A stretch of 64,000 nucleotides of DNA, taken from DAOTXL01 sp034435455 (GTDB taxonomy: Bacteria > Chloroflexota > Anaerolineae > JAAYZQ01). Position 1 is the stretch's first letter; every line of letters begins with the position of its first letter. A program made the translations under genes and the position numbers. Location: contig DAOTXL010000094.1 in NCBI GenBank assembly GCA_034435455.1, positions 1 to 64,000 of the forward strand, written 5' to 3'. This document shows positions 30,868 through 39,657 of this stretch, in pieces. The notes under the pieces are model-generated. The model did not search any database. It was given only the letters and a program-made list of their open reading frames with translations, and was not told where the DNA came from.

Positions 30868-32529
30868 ATGGATTTTGAGCAGGCCGAGCGCCGCTTCCAG
30901 GAGCTCCAGAAACAACGCGACGACGGGCTTTTGGACGAGGCTGCCTTCCGCGTCGAGGTAGCTAAACTGCTGCTGCGCGATCAGCAGGGCGTCTTCTGGA
31001 TGCTCGACGCCGACCACGGCACCTGGTTCTGCAACCGGGGCGACGGCTGGACGGCAGGGGACCCCCACACCGGGCCCCGCCCAGAGGCTGTCCTGGCGGA
31101 GGGCCGCCGGCAGCGGACGGCCTGGCTGGTGATCACCGGGGTCGCCCTGGCGGCCGTGTTGAGCGTGGTGGGAACGGCGCTGTGGCCAGGGGGCAGGCCC
31201 TCGCCCGCCCCCCCTGCCCCGACCCCGACCGCCGGCACCGGTGTCCGGGTGACCATCGCTTCGCCCACCGAGGGCAGCCAGGTGGCCCTCGGCCAGATGG
31301 TGGCCATCGAGTCCACGCTGGAGGGGGCCCCCGACCTTCAGGCGGTGGCCCGGGTGGAGTGCTCGGTCAACGGGGAAGTGGTGGCCGCCCAGCCGGTTCG
31401 GGCCCAACTCCAGCCCGGCCAGGCGTCGTTTCCCCTTTCGCTGCCGTGGCGGCCGGCCCACGTCGGCCGGTATCGCGTGGAAGTGACAGCCCTGTCCGAC
31501 ACAGGGATGCCCCTGGGGGCAGCGGCCATCACCGTCACCGCCGTCGAAGCCCCCGCCGGGGCCCGCTCCGGGCTTGCCTGCGTTCCCGACGCGGTTTTTG
31601 TGGCCGACGTAACCATTGCGCCCGGCACAGCCTTTCCGCCGGGAGCGCGGATGGACAAGGTGTGGCAGGTGCACAACAGCGGCACCTGTGCCTGGGGGCG
31701 GGGCTATGAACTGTCTCTGGTAGAGGGCGACCCGCTGGGCGCGCCCGAAGTTGTGCCGGTGCCCCCCACCGCTGCCGGGGAACGCGCCGACCTGGCCATC
31801 ACCTTCTGGGCCCCCGACCTGCCGGGAAGTTACGCCAACGCCTGGCAGTTGCAGGCCCCCGACGGCCAGTTCTTCGGCCCGCTCCTGCCCCTGACCATCC
31901 AGGTCGAGGTGCAGGCCGCCCAGAGCCTGCCGCCCGCCGCACCGGGCCATCTGCGGGCGACGCCGACCGACGACGGCCGGGCGGTCCTGCTGACCTGGGA
32001 AGACCGGTCAGACAACGAAGAGGCTTTTCGCATCTATCGCGCCGATATCGAGGCCAGCATCGGCCTGGCCCCGGCCAACGCCGGGCAGTTTGTGGACCAG
32101 AGGGTCACATGTGGGCGTACCTACCACTACACCATCCTGGCTTTCAACGCGGCGGGCACCTCACCCAGCAGCGAGGTGGCCCAGGTGACCCTGCCCGCCT
32201 GCGTCCCCGCCGATACCCCCCCGACGCTGCTCCTGACCGTGGTGCCCACCCAGGTGGTGGCCGGCGCGGCCTTTACCATCACCTTCCAGGCCGGTGACGA
32301 CCTGGGCGTCATCCAGGTGATCGTCTGGGGGGAGGAAACGGGCGAACCGGCCCTGGACATGGGGCAGATTTTCACCTGCACCGGGCTGCTGTGCACCGGT
32401 GCCTGGCCCATTACCGACACCGCCGAACTCAGCGCCACGCTGGGCCTCTATGCCGTGGCCCGCGACTCCTCCGGCCAGAATTCGGCGTTGGCGCGGGCTA
32501 CCGTGGTCGTGCGCCGGGCGGAGGAGTGA
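30868..32529 (+). CDS. Membrane-anchored NBR1-Ig/FN3 protein
   Basis: A 553-residue protein. Residues 1-85 form a short-helix module (ERRFQELQKQRDDGLLDEAAF) like those preceding a single transmembrane helix in Chloroflexota (WLVITGVALAAVLSVVGTALW). Outside lie an Ig-like domain (RVTIASPTEGSQVALGQ), an NBR1-type Ig domain (FVADVTIAPGTAFPPGARM, KVWQVHNSGTCAWG), a fibronectin-III domain (APGHLRATPTDDGRAVLLTW) and a last Ig-like module. A surface-binding or structural role is likely. The start at 30868 is chosen to begin at the conserved helix module; a TTG at 30841 is possible. Confidence 0.8.
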   Translation: MDFEQAERRFQELQKQRDDGLLDEAAFRVEVAKLLLRDQQGVFWMLDADHGTWFCNRGDGWTAGDPHTGPRPEAVLAEGRRQRTAWLVITGVALAAVLSVVGTALWPGGRPSPAPPAPTPTAGTGVRVTIASPTEGSQVALGQMVAIESTLEGAPDLQAVARVECSVNGEVVAAQPVRAQLQPGQASFPLSLPWRPAHVGRYRVEVTALSDTGMPLGAAAITVTAVEAPAGARSGLACVPDAVFVADVTIAPGTAFPPGARMDKVWQVHNSGTCAWGRGYELSLVEGDPLGAPEVVPVPPTAAGERADLAITFWAPDLPGSYANAWQLQAPDGQFFGPLLPLTIQVEVQAAQSLPPAAPGHLRATPTDDGRAVLLTWEDRSDNEEAFRIYRADIEASIGLAPANAGQFVDQRVTCGRTYHYTILAFNAAGTSPSSEVAQVTLPACVPADTPPTLLLTVVPTQVVAGAAFTITFQAGDDLGVIQVIVWGEETGEPALDMGQIFTCTGLLCTGAWPITDTAELSATLGLYAVARDSSGQNSALARATVVVRRAEE

Positions 32530-32531
32530 TC

Positions 32532-33524
32532 ATGTTCAAACGGTGGCAATTTTGGTTGGGGCTGGCCATCAGCGCGGTGTTTGTCTACCTGGCGCTGAAA
32601 GGGCTGGACCTGGCGCAGGTATGGCAGCACATGCGGCACGCCCGCTACTGGTGGCTGGTGCCGGGCGTGGCGATCTATTTCGTGGGGGTGTGGGCGCGGA
32701 CCTGGCGTTGGCACTATATGCTCCGCGCCCTCAAGCCTGTGTCGCTGTCGCGGCTGTTCCCGGTGGTGTGCATCGGCTACATGGGCAACAACATCTATCC
32801 TGCCCGCATCGGGGAACTGCTCCGCGCCTACGTGCTCAAGCGCAAGGAGGGGATCAGCCTCAGCGCCAGCCTGGCGACGATCCTGGTGGAGCGCCTTTTC
32901 GACGGGGTGGTGATGCTCCTCTTTGTCTTCATCGGCCTGCCCCTGGTGCCCACCATCCCCGCTAACTGGCGCACCTTTGTCATCCTCTTCAGCCTGCTCT
33001 TCTTCGGCGCGCTGGGGGTCTTTTTCGCCATCGCCGCCTCGCCTCACCGCGCCCGCCGCCTTTATAGCCGGGTCATTGACCGGCTGGTGCCCCGCCGCTT
33101 TCGCGGGCCGGTGCAGGGCTTTGCCGACCGTTTTCTGGAAGGGCTCTATTTCCTGCGCAGCGGTCGGGATGTGGTCATGATCCTGGCCACCTCGCTGGTG
33201 GTCTGGCTGGCCGAAACAGGGAAATACTGGTTTGTGATGCACGCCTTTGATTTCGAGGTGTCCTTCTTTGTCCTGATGCTGATGAACGGCGTGGTCAACC
33301 TGTTCACCACCATCCCCTCGGCGCCGGGCTACATCGGCACGTTCGACGACCCGGGGATCGAGGTTCTGAAGGCGTTTGGGGTAGACCCCAACATCGCCGG
33401 GGCCTATACCCTGGTGCTCCACGCCGCCCTATGGCTCCCGATCACCCTCCTGGGGGCGTGGTACATGGGGCGCGAAAGCCTGTCGTGGCGCGACCTGGGC
33501 GCGGCAGCCCGGGCGCGGCAGTGA
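32532..33524 (+). CDS. Flippase-like membrane protein (UPF0104/LPG synthase TM domain)
   Basis: A 330-residue protein with about eight membrane helices. Diagnostic segments are ARTWRWHYMLRAL, IGYMGNNIYPARIGELLRAYVL, VERLFDGVVMLL and TTIPSAPGYIGTFD, the signature of the UPF0104/AglD family whose members include the membrane part of lysyl-phosphatidylglycerol synthase. It lacks the synthase domain. Its start is 2 bp after the Ig-protein stop, so the two are co-transcribed and may act together at the envelope. Confidence 0.85.
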   Translation: MFKRWQFWLGLAISAVFVYLALKGLDLAQVWQHMRHARYWWLVPGVAIYFVGVWARTWRWHYMLRALKPVSLSRLFPVVCIGYMGNNIYPARIGELLRAYVLKRKEGISLSASLATILVERLFDGVVMLLFVFIGLPLVPTIPANWRTFVILFSLLFFGALGVFFAIAASPHRARRLYSRVIDRLVPRRFRGPVQGFADRFLEGLYFLRSGRDVVMILATSLVVWLAETGKYWFVMHAFDFEVSFFVLMLMNGVVNLFTTIPSAPGYIGTFDDPGIEVLKAFGVDPNIAGAYTLVLHAALWLPITLLGAWYMGRESLSWRDLGAAARARQ

Positions 33525-33815
33525 CTAGCCCCCCACCACCGGCAAAAAGAGGGCCACCCGGTCGCCATCGCGCAGAGGCCTATCCCCCGCCCGCTCTACA
33601 GGCAGGGGATGGGTGTTGACCAGGAGGGTGTACGGCAACCGATCCAGGGGGGACGGCAGGCCCTTGCCCCGCAGGCCCGCCGCCAGATCGGGATGCCGGG
33701 CCTGCAGTTCGTCGAGCAGATCGGCGACGGTGGCCCCTTCCGGCAGCTCCAGCCCGATCTTGCTCTCGCCCACGAGATCGGCCAGCGGCATCCCCAGTTT
33801 AACGAGGACCCTCAT
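33525..33815 (-). CDS. MoaD/ThiS-family sulfur-carrier-like protein
   Basis: A 96-residue beta-grasp protein ending in the Gly-Gly tail (VALFLPVVGG) that is thiocarboxylated in MoaD and ThiS. The body fits MoaD (LPEGATVADLLDELQARHPDL). No MoaE or ThiG partner is adjacent. The gene upstream on the same strand overlaps it by 17 bases; the likely role is therefore in a pathway shared with that unknown protein or in molybdopterin, tungsten or cysteine-type sulfur transfer. Confidence 0.8.
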   Translation of the reverse strand: MRVLVKLGMPLADLVGESKIGLELPEGATVADLLDELQARHPDLAAGLRGKGLPSPLDRLPYTLLVNTHPLPVERAGDRPLRDGDRVALFLPVVGG

Positions 33816-34509
33816 GCCCCTGCTCCTTCCCCGGCCAGGGTCGAATGCCCCCCCGCCGTCCCACCTCGGCGCGGATGGCCTGCAGGCACGCAGCCGGATC
33901 GGCGGCCACGGCTTCGGGGGTAAAGACCAGGCCGCCGGGCGGGCCGGGCTCGGCGCCGGCCAGGCCGATGCTGAGGACCCCCTCCCGGCAGGGAATGGCC
34001 AGGTTGACGACATACTCGGCCCCTGCCTCGCGCAGCCGGTAGCACCGTTCCGGGGTCAGGCCCTGCTCCCGCAGCGCGTGGTACAACCGGTCCACGAACT
34101 CGCCCCCTTCGACAAACAGGTCGTTCAGTTCCTGCGCCGCCTGGAAGCGGTCCCAGGTGGTGTGGATAAAGGTGATGCGCCGCCAGCGCCGGCTGATGAT
34201 GGGCGGCTCACGGCGTTGCAGCGGCCCTAACTGGAGCTTGTAGTAGCGTTCGTCGGCGCGCGGATGGTCGGGCTCGTGGGGCAGCAGGTCACGGCGGGTG
34301 ACCAGCTCATGGCCCAGGCGACGGGCATAGTAATGCACAGCATACTTTTGCTCACCAAAGGCAGCGGTGAAATAAAAGGCCACATACTCGAAAAATATCC
34401 CCCGCGGGGCCTTTTTTTCCGGCACCCGGTACCAACCCTGGTCCCGGACGATCTCGAAATCCTCCGGGCGGGTAATGACGGCAACGAGAACCCGATCTTC
34501 AGGATACAT
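33799..34509 (-). CDS. Conserved protein of unknown function
   Basis: A 236-residue soluble protein starting MYPEDRVLVAVI. It has a conserved-looking core: IVRDQGWYRVPEKKAP, YVAFYFTAAFGE, YYARRLGHELVTRRDLLP, YYKLQLGPLQRREPPI and WRRITFIHTTWDRFQAAQELNDLF. I recognise this pattern from other Chloroflexota proteins but know no function. It overlaps the MoaD-like gene by 17 bases, implying co-expression. Confidence 0.7.
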   Translation of the reverse strand: MYPEDRVLVAVITRPEDFEIVRDQGWYRVPEKKAPRGIFFEYVAFYFTAAFGEQKYAVHYYARRLGHELVTRRDLLPHEPDHPRADERYYKLQLGPLQRREPPIISRRWRRITFIHTTWDRFQAAQELNDLFVEGGEFVDRLYHALREQGLTPERCYRLREAGAEYVVNLAIPCREGVLSIGLAGAEPGPPGGLVFTPEAVAADPAACLQAIRAEVGRRGGIRPWPGKEQGHEGPR

Positions 34510-34646
34510 CTCAGCCCTCCGCCCGACCCTTGCGGCCTGGCCGCGCGATACAGTATATCCCAAGATCCCCGATCGCGCAACCGACCTGAGGCCGGGGGAT
34601 CAACAAATCCCTCCGGCCGGACCTGGCCTTTGCGCCGGAACTGTGG

Positions 34647-34652
34647 TATAAT
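34647..34652 (+). promoter_or_regulatory. Extended -10 promoter close to the start codon
   Basis: TGGTATAAT gives a perfect -10 with TG extension; no -35 is clear. Initiation near 34659 would leave almost no leader before the ATG at 34661, suggesting a leaderless transcript. No ribosome site precedes that ATG, consistent with this. Confidence 0.5.
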
Positions 34653-34660
34653 TAACGTAT

Positions 34661-35509
34661 ATGAACGACATGGGACGGATCGGGCTGGTGGGTGTGCAGG
34701 CCGAGATACGCCCGCTGCTTCACGCGTTTTGCGAGAGAAGCAGGGATAAGCAGGGAGAGGCGAACCTGCTCATCGGGCAGATCGGGCGGCAGGCGGTGAT
34801 CCTGGCCGAGGTGCTGCCCGGCCCGGTCAATGCGGCGCTGGGCGCCCAGGCGCTGATCGCCCGCCACGGGGCACGCTGCCTGATCGGCTTTGGTTCGGCG
34901 GGGGCGCTCGATCCCCACCTGTCGTTGGGCGAGGTGGTGGTCAGCCGGCAGGCGGTGGCCCATGACGCCGGCATCCTGTGCGGCCAGCGGTTTCAGCACG
35001 CCGGAATCATGGGCCGCGATGAGAAGGGGCAGGTTGGCCATCGGCGGGCCTTTGCCGCCGATGCGGAGCTGGTGGCTCTGGCGGAGGCAGCGGCGCGTTC
35101 GGTGGGGCAGGTGGCGCGGGTCGGGACCGTGGTCAGCGGCAACCAGGTGGTCCTGGCCACGGCGCGCAAACGCTGGCTACACCGCACCTTCGACGCCCTG
35201 GCGGTGGACATGGAGACGGCGGCGGTGGCCCAGGTGGCGGTGGCCCACCGGCTGCCCTGGGTGGCAGTGCGGGCCATCAGCGACCGGGCCGGCGACGAGC
35301 TGGCCCTGGACTACAGCCGCCTGCGGGTTTATCTGGACGAGGGCCGGCCGGCCTGGCGCTACCGGGTGCGCCGCTGGAGCTATCTGCTGAGCCACCCGGC
35401 TGCCCTGCGCCGGCTCCATCGCCTGCGCCAGGGGTTGACCACCGCCGCGGGATGCGCCGCCCAGGTTGTGGTGGCCATGCTCCACGCCGCAACCGGGCCG
35501 GCAGAGTGA
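34661..35509 (+). CDS. Purine/MTA-SAH nucleosidase family protein
   Basis: A 282-residue phosphorylase-superfamily protein. The ribose and purine pocket is visible: GFGSAGALDPHLSLGEVVVS, GTVVSGNQVV, VDMETAAVAQVA, and AISDRAGDE with the catalytic Asp. Most similar in layout to MTA/SAH nucleosidases, though a purine-nucleoside phosphorylase or squalene-hopene-associated nucleosidase (HpnG-type) is possible. It stands alone between a divergent operon and the Yip1 pair. Confidence 0.8.
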   Translation: MNDMGRIGLVGVQAEIRPLLHAFCERSRDKQGEANLLIGQIGRQAVILAEVLPGPVNAALGAQALIARHGARCLIGFGSAGALDPHLSLGEVVVSRQAVAHDAGILCGQRFQHAGIMGRDEKGQVGHRRAFAADAELVALAEAAARSVGQVARVGTVVSGNQVVLATARKRWLHRTFDALAVDMETAAVAQVAVAHRLPWVAVRAISDRAGDELALDYSRLRVYLDEGRPAWRYRVRRWSYLLSHPAALRRLHRLRQGLTTAAGCAAQVVVAMLHAATGPAE

Positions 35510-35637
35510 GGAACGGGCAGGCGATCGTGGGCAAGAGGGTGACAAGCGTGTCACAAGGCGGGCAGGCAGGATACCCGTGGACCTACAGCAACCGCCGAGC
35601 GGGGAAAGGGGGTGATCGAGCGCATCAGGGATAGATA

Positions 35638-35666
35638 TTGCCCCACGAGAGGACCGATACTATACG
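35638..35666 (+). promoter_or_regulatory. Promoter of the Yip1 paralogue operon
   Basis: TTGCCC (35638-35643), a 17-bp spacer and TATACG (35661-35666), followed by an AAAGGAGG ribosome site before the ATG at 35691. Confidence 0.5.
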
Positions 35667-35690
35667 GAGAGAAGAAAGGAGGTACCCGGT

Positions 35691-36413
35691 ATGGAAGGGA
35701 TTGTCAGTTCTGTGCGGCTGGGCTGGAAGGCGCTGTTTTTCAAAGAGGATGCCTACGAAGAAATGCGCACCGCCCCTAATCCGGTTGTCAAAGGGCTCAT
35801 CTTCCTTATCATCATCGGCCTGGTGATCGCCCTGCTCAACCTGGTGGGCACCGTCCTGGAGCGGGCCAGCATTCCAGACCTGAACGAGATCAAGGAGATC
35901 GTCCGCTCTTACATGCCCAGGATGCCCTGGTGGCAAGAGGTGGTGCGGGAGGCCCCCGGCTTCGAGCGCGAGTTCCAACGGTGGTACGACCTGGGCTGGC
36001 GGGTTTTCCCCCGCCTGTTCGGCGCGCCGAACATCGGGGGAGCAGCCCTGGGGATCATCACCAAACCGCTGCAACTGCTCCTGTGGTGGCTGATTTATGG
36101 CCTGCTGGCCTTTCTGTTCGCCCGCTGGCTGGGCGGCACGGCCGATTTCAGCCAGACGCTGGGCGTGTTGGCCCTGGCAGCCGCCCCCCAGTTCCTGAAC
36201 ATCCTGACGTTGCTGCCTTTTGTCCAGGTGAGCAACCTGGTCGGTGTGTGGAGCGTGCTGTGCGCCTACGTCAGCCTGAGGACAGCCCACAAACTGTCGT
36301 GGGGGCGGGCAGTGGGGGCTACTTTGCTGCCCTTTATCCTGGCTGTGATCGTGGTGGTGCTGGCCGGCTGCCTGGGTTCGGCCACCTTTGCGTCGCTGGT
36401 GAAGGGAGGCTAA
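35691..36413 (+). CDS. Yip1-domain membrane protein
   Basis: A 240-residue Yip1 (PF04893-like) protein with five or six helices. Typical are the amphipathic start (SSVRLGWKALFFKEDAYEEM), LLLWWLIYGLLAFLFARWLGG and LAAAPQFLNILTLLPFVQVSN followed by WSVLCAYVSLRTAHKLS. The function of bacterial Yip1 proteins is unknown. A paralogue follows after 1 bp. Confidence 0.82.
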   Translation: MEGIVSSVRLGWKALFFKEDAYEEMRTAPNPVVKGLIFLIIIGLVIALLNLVGTVLERASIPDLNEIKEIVRSYMPRMPWWQEVVREAPGFEREFQRWYDLGWRVFPRLFGAPNIGGAALGIITKPLQLLLWWLIYGLLAFLFARWLGGTADFSQTLGVLALAAAPQFLNILTLLPFVQVSNLVGVWSVLCAYVSLRTAHKLSWGRAVGATLLPFILAVIVVVLAGCLGSATFASLVKGG

Positions 36414-36414
36414 C

Positions 36415-37152
36415 ATGGGAAACCTGATAGGGACTCTGTTCCGAACGGCGCTGCTGGACGATGCCGCCTATCGTGATTGGCAGGAGCGGCCCAACCTCTT
36501 TCTGCGGGGCATCCTCCTGATCGCCATCGTCTCGCTCATCACCGGGCTGGTCCCCTTTGCCATAAACCTGGTGAACCAGGTCCGGCCGGTGGACGCCGAT
36601 GCGATCCGGCAACAGATCGAGGAGGCGATGGAGATGCAGTTCCGCTTCAACCCGACCTGGCAGAATATGGATCCGGAAGCCCGGCAGATGATGGAAAAGA
36701 TGGTGGATGTGATGGTGCCGATGATCACCGACATCATGGAGGTCAGGGCACCGCTGCCCCAGGGCATCAGCGGCTTCTTCCAGGCGTTCGGCGCCTGGCT
36801 ATCGCGGACCGTGAGCTCTCTCGCCGGCTGGCTGCTCTATGGGGCGATGGTGCTGGTGGTTGTCAATCTGCTGGGCGGTTCGGCCCGGCTGCCGAACTTC
36901 CTGGGGATGGTGGCGCTGTACGCCGTCCCGGCGGTGCTGGGGCTGCTGGCCCAGATCCCCTGGATCGGCTGCCTCTTTGGGCTGGCAGCCCTGGTCTGGA
37001 GCATCGCGGTCTATGTCAAGGCCACGTCGGTGGCCGGCGGCCTGGATATCGGCAAGTCCGTCCTGGCCGTTTTCGCGCCCTTTGTCGTGTTGCTGCTGCT
37101 CGCCGTCCTCCTCACCATCCTGTCTGGCATCTGGATGGCCCTCCTCTTCTAA
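36415..37152 (+). CDS. Yip1-domain membrane protein, paralogue
   Basis: A 245-residue protein with the same layout as its neighbour: an LFRTALLDDAAYRDW start, a soluble loop with a Met-rich helix (MEMQFRFNPTWQNMDPEARQ), LAGWLLYGAMVLVVVNLLGGS, ALYAVPAVLGLLAQIPWIG and ALVWSIAVYVKA. The start is 1 bp after the previous stop. The pair is probably a local duplication and may form a complex. Confidence 0.82.
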   Translation: MGNLIGTLFRTALLDDAAYRDWQERPNLFLRGILLIAIVSLITGLVPFAINLVNQVRPVDADAIRQQIEEAMEMQFRFNPTWQNMDPEARQMMEKMVDVMVPMITDIMEVRAPLPQGISGFFQAFGAWLSRTVSSLAGWLLYGAMVLVVVNLLGGSARLPNFLGMVALYAVPAVLGLLAQIPWIGCLFGLAALVWSIAVYVKATSVAGGLDIGKSVLAVFAPFVVLLLLAVLLTILSGIWMALLF

Positions 37153-37209
37153 CGCCGGCGCAAAAGGAAGGTGCGACGCACCCGGCAGGTGTGTCGCACC
37201 TGGACCTCC

Positions 37210-39657
37210 ATGGATACGGCCGCCTTTCTCCGCCAGATCGAAACACTGCCCGATTACCGGGGGCAGGTGGTCCATGTGGAGCGCCTGCCGGCCCGCCAGG
37301 CCCGCTACGGCAGGCTGGACCGGCCCCTGCCGCCGGTCCTGGAGCTGGCCCTGCGCGACCTGGGCGCCGGGCGGCTTTACAGCCACCAGGCCCAGGCCAT
37401 CAACGCCGTCCGGGCCGGGCAGCACGTGATCCTGTCCACCGGCACGGCCAGCGGCAAGACCCTGGCCTACAATCTGCCGGTGCTGGAGGTGTTGCTGACC
37501 GACCCCCGCGCCCGCGCTCTGTACCTCTTTCCCACCAAGGCCCTGGCCCAGGACCAGCTCCGCAGCCTGCGCGATCTGGCCGCCGTGGGCCAGGATGCGA
37601 TCCCTGCCCTGGCCGGCAAACGCTTTGGCACCTATGACGGCGACACGCCGCCGGGTGCCCGCGCCCGGCTGCGCCGCGAGGCCAGCATCCTGCTCACCAA
37701 CCCGGATATGCTGCACCTGGGCATCCTGCCCAACCATCCCTTGTGGTCCGACTTTTTTGCCAATCTGCGTTTCGTCGTCCTCGACGAGGCCCACGTCTAC
37801 CGGGGGGTGTTCGGCTCCCATGTGGGCTGCGTGCTGCGACGGCTGTGGCGGGTGTGTGCCCGCTACGGCTCGGCCCCGCAGATCGTCGCCTGCTCGGCCA
37901 CCATCGCCAACCCCGGCGAGCACCTGCAGCGCCTGGCCGGCGTCGAGGCGGTGGTGGTGGATGACGACGGCGCCCCTGCCGGCGCCCGCGATTTCGTGTT
38001 GTGGAACCCCCCCTTTGTGGACCGGGCCCGGACGGCGCGGCGCAGCGCCAACATCGAGGCGGCGCGGCTGCTGGCCCGGCTGGTACAGGCCGGCATCCGC
38101 ACCATCGTCTTTGCCCGGACCCGCCGCGTAGCCGAGTTGATCCTGCTCTATGCCCGGCGCATTTTGCAAGACGAGTCCCCCGGCCTGGCCAACCGCATCT
38201 GCGCCTACCGGGCCGGCTACCGCCCTGAGCAGCGGCGCGAGATCGAGCGCGGCCTGCGGCCCGGCGGTGGCCTGCTGGGCGTGGCCGCCACCTCGGCGCT
38301 GGAGCTGGGCATTGACATTGGCGACCTGGATGCCTCGCTGCTGGTCGGCTATCCGGGCACCATCGCCAGCCTGTGGCAACAGGCCGGCCGGGCCGGCCGG
38401 GGCACGCGCCACGCCCTGACGGCGCTCATCGCCCTGGACGACCCGCTGGACCAGTATTTCATGCGCCATCCCCACGACCTCTTTGGCCGGCCCCACGAGC
38501 ACGCCCTCATAGACCCGGCCAACCCCTACATCCTGGAGATGCACCTGCCCTGTGCCGCCTATGAGCTCCCCCTGTCCAGAGGGGGAGAGGTCGGGCCTGA
38601 TTCGCTTCCCGCCTCCCGGCCCACACCCCGGCGGGCGCTGCCGGGCCGTCGGACGGCCCCCTCCCCTGCCCCGGCGTTCGACCGCCCCCAACCGCCGTTG
38701 CCGCCGGGCCTGGCCCGCGGCGACGACGAGGCGCTGTTCGGCGCCGGGTTTGTGCCGGCCATGATCGCCCTGGAAGAGGCCGGCGAGGTGGAGTATCGCG
38801 GCGAACAGTGGGGGTCCCGCCCCGGTGCCTACCCCGCCGAGAAGGTGTCGTTGCGGGCCCTGGCCGGCTCGCGGGTGGCGCTGCTCGATGCCGGAAACAG
38901 CTACCGGCTCCTCGAAGAGATCGAGGGCACCTCGGCACTGTACCGCGTCCACCCCGGCGCCATCTACCTGCACCAGGGCGAGTCGTTCCTGGTGCGCGAG
39001 TTGGACCTGGCGGCCGGGCACGCCATTTTGGAACCGGTGCAGGTGGATTATTATACCCAACCCCGCGAGATCAACGACGTGCGTGTGATCCGGACCGCAG
39101 CGCACAAGGAATGCGGCAGGGCGATGGCCAGCCTCGGCCCGGTGCGGGTGACGCAACAGGTGATCGGGTACCGGCGGGTGCAGCAGTTCCGCGAGGAGGT
39201 GCTGAGCGTCGAGGACCTGGACCTGCCGGCCCAGACGTTCGACACGGTGGCGCTGTGGTGGGAGGTGCCGTCCGACATCCTGGCCCAGGTAAAACGGCGC
39301 GGGCTGGACGCGGCCGGGGGGTTGCACGCCGTCGAGCACGCGGCCATCGGCCTGTTGCCCCTGTTTGCCCTGTGCGACCGTTGGGACATCGGCGGGCTTT
39401 CGACGCCACACCATCCCGACACCGGCACGGCCCTGGTGTTTATCTACGACGCCTTTCCGGGGGGGGTGGGTATCGCCGAGAAGGGGTTCGATCTGCTGAC
39501 AGAGCTGTGGCAGGCCACCTGCGATGCGATCCGCGGCTGCCCTTGTGCGGACGGCTGCCCCAGTTGTGTCCAGAGCCCCAAGTGCGGGTCCAACAACGAG
39601 CCGCTGGACAAACGGGCGGCGGTCTTGATTTTGAGCGAATTGCTAACTAGACGCTAG
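37210..39657 (+). CDS. DEAD/DEAH helicase with Zn-binding C-terminus (MrfA/YprA type)
   Basis: An 815-residue helicase. Motifs: Q-like YSHQAQAINAVRAG, Walker A TGTASGKTLAYNLP, LFPTKALAQDQL, DEAH box VVLDEAHVYRG, CSATIANP, ATSALELGIDIGDLD and QQAGRAGRG. The C-terminal domain (DUF1998/MZB) ends with the Cys cluster CPCADGCPSCVQSPKC. MrfA unwinds DNA 3'-5' in repair of mitomycin-type damage. Between CAAYELP and EALFGAG it carries a Pro/Arg-rich insert of about 50 residues absent from its paralogue at 47.7 kb. The start is the ATG at 37210. Confidence 0.9.
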   Translation: MDTAAFLRQIETLPDYRGQVVHVERLPARQARYGRLDRPLPPVLELALRDLGAGRLYSHQAQAINAVRAGQHVILSTGTASGKTLAYNLPVLEVLLTDPRARALYLFPTKALAQDQLRSLRDLAAVGQDAIPALAGKRFGTYDGDTPPGARARLRREASILLTNPDMLHLGILPNHPLWSDFFANLRFVVLDEAHVYRGVFGSHVGCVLRRLWRVCARYGSAPQIVACSATIANPGEHLQRLAGVEAVVVDDDGAPAGARDFVLWNPPFVDRARTARRSANIEAARLLARLVQAGIRTIVFARTRRVAELILLYARRILQDESPGLANRICAYRAGYRPEQRREIERGLRPGGGLLGVAATSALELGIDIGDLDASLLVGYPGTIASLWQQAGRAGRGTRHALTALIALDDPLDQYFMRHPHDLFGRPHEHALIDPANPYILEMHLPCAAYELPLSRGGEVGPDSLPASRPTPRRALPGRRTAPSPAPAFDRPQPPLPPGLARGDDEALFGAGFVPAMIALEEAGEVEYRGEQWGSRPGAYPAEKVSLRALAGSRVALLDAGNSYRLLEEIEGTSALYRVHPGAIYLHQGESFLVRELDLAAGHAILEPVQVDYYTQPREINDVRVIRTAAHKECGRAMASLGPVRVTQQVIGYRRVQQFREEVLSVEDLDLPAQTFDTVALWWEVPSDILAQVKRRGLDAAGGLHAVEHAAIGLLPLFALCDRWDIGGLSTPHHPDTGTALVFIYDAFPGGVGIAEKGFDLLTELWQATCDAIRGCPCADGCPSCVQSPKCGSNNEPLDKRAAVLILSELLTRR

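Noticed and set aside
29440..31950. An 836-codon minus-strand frame opposite vapC, sbcD and the Ig protein
   Set aside because: It spans three well-supported genes and has no domain features.
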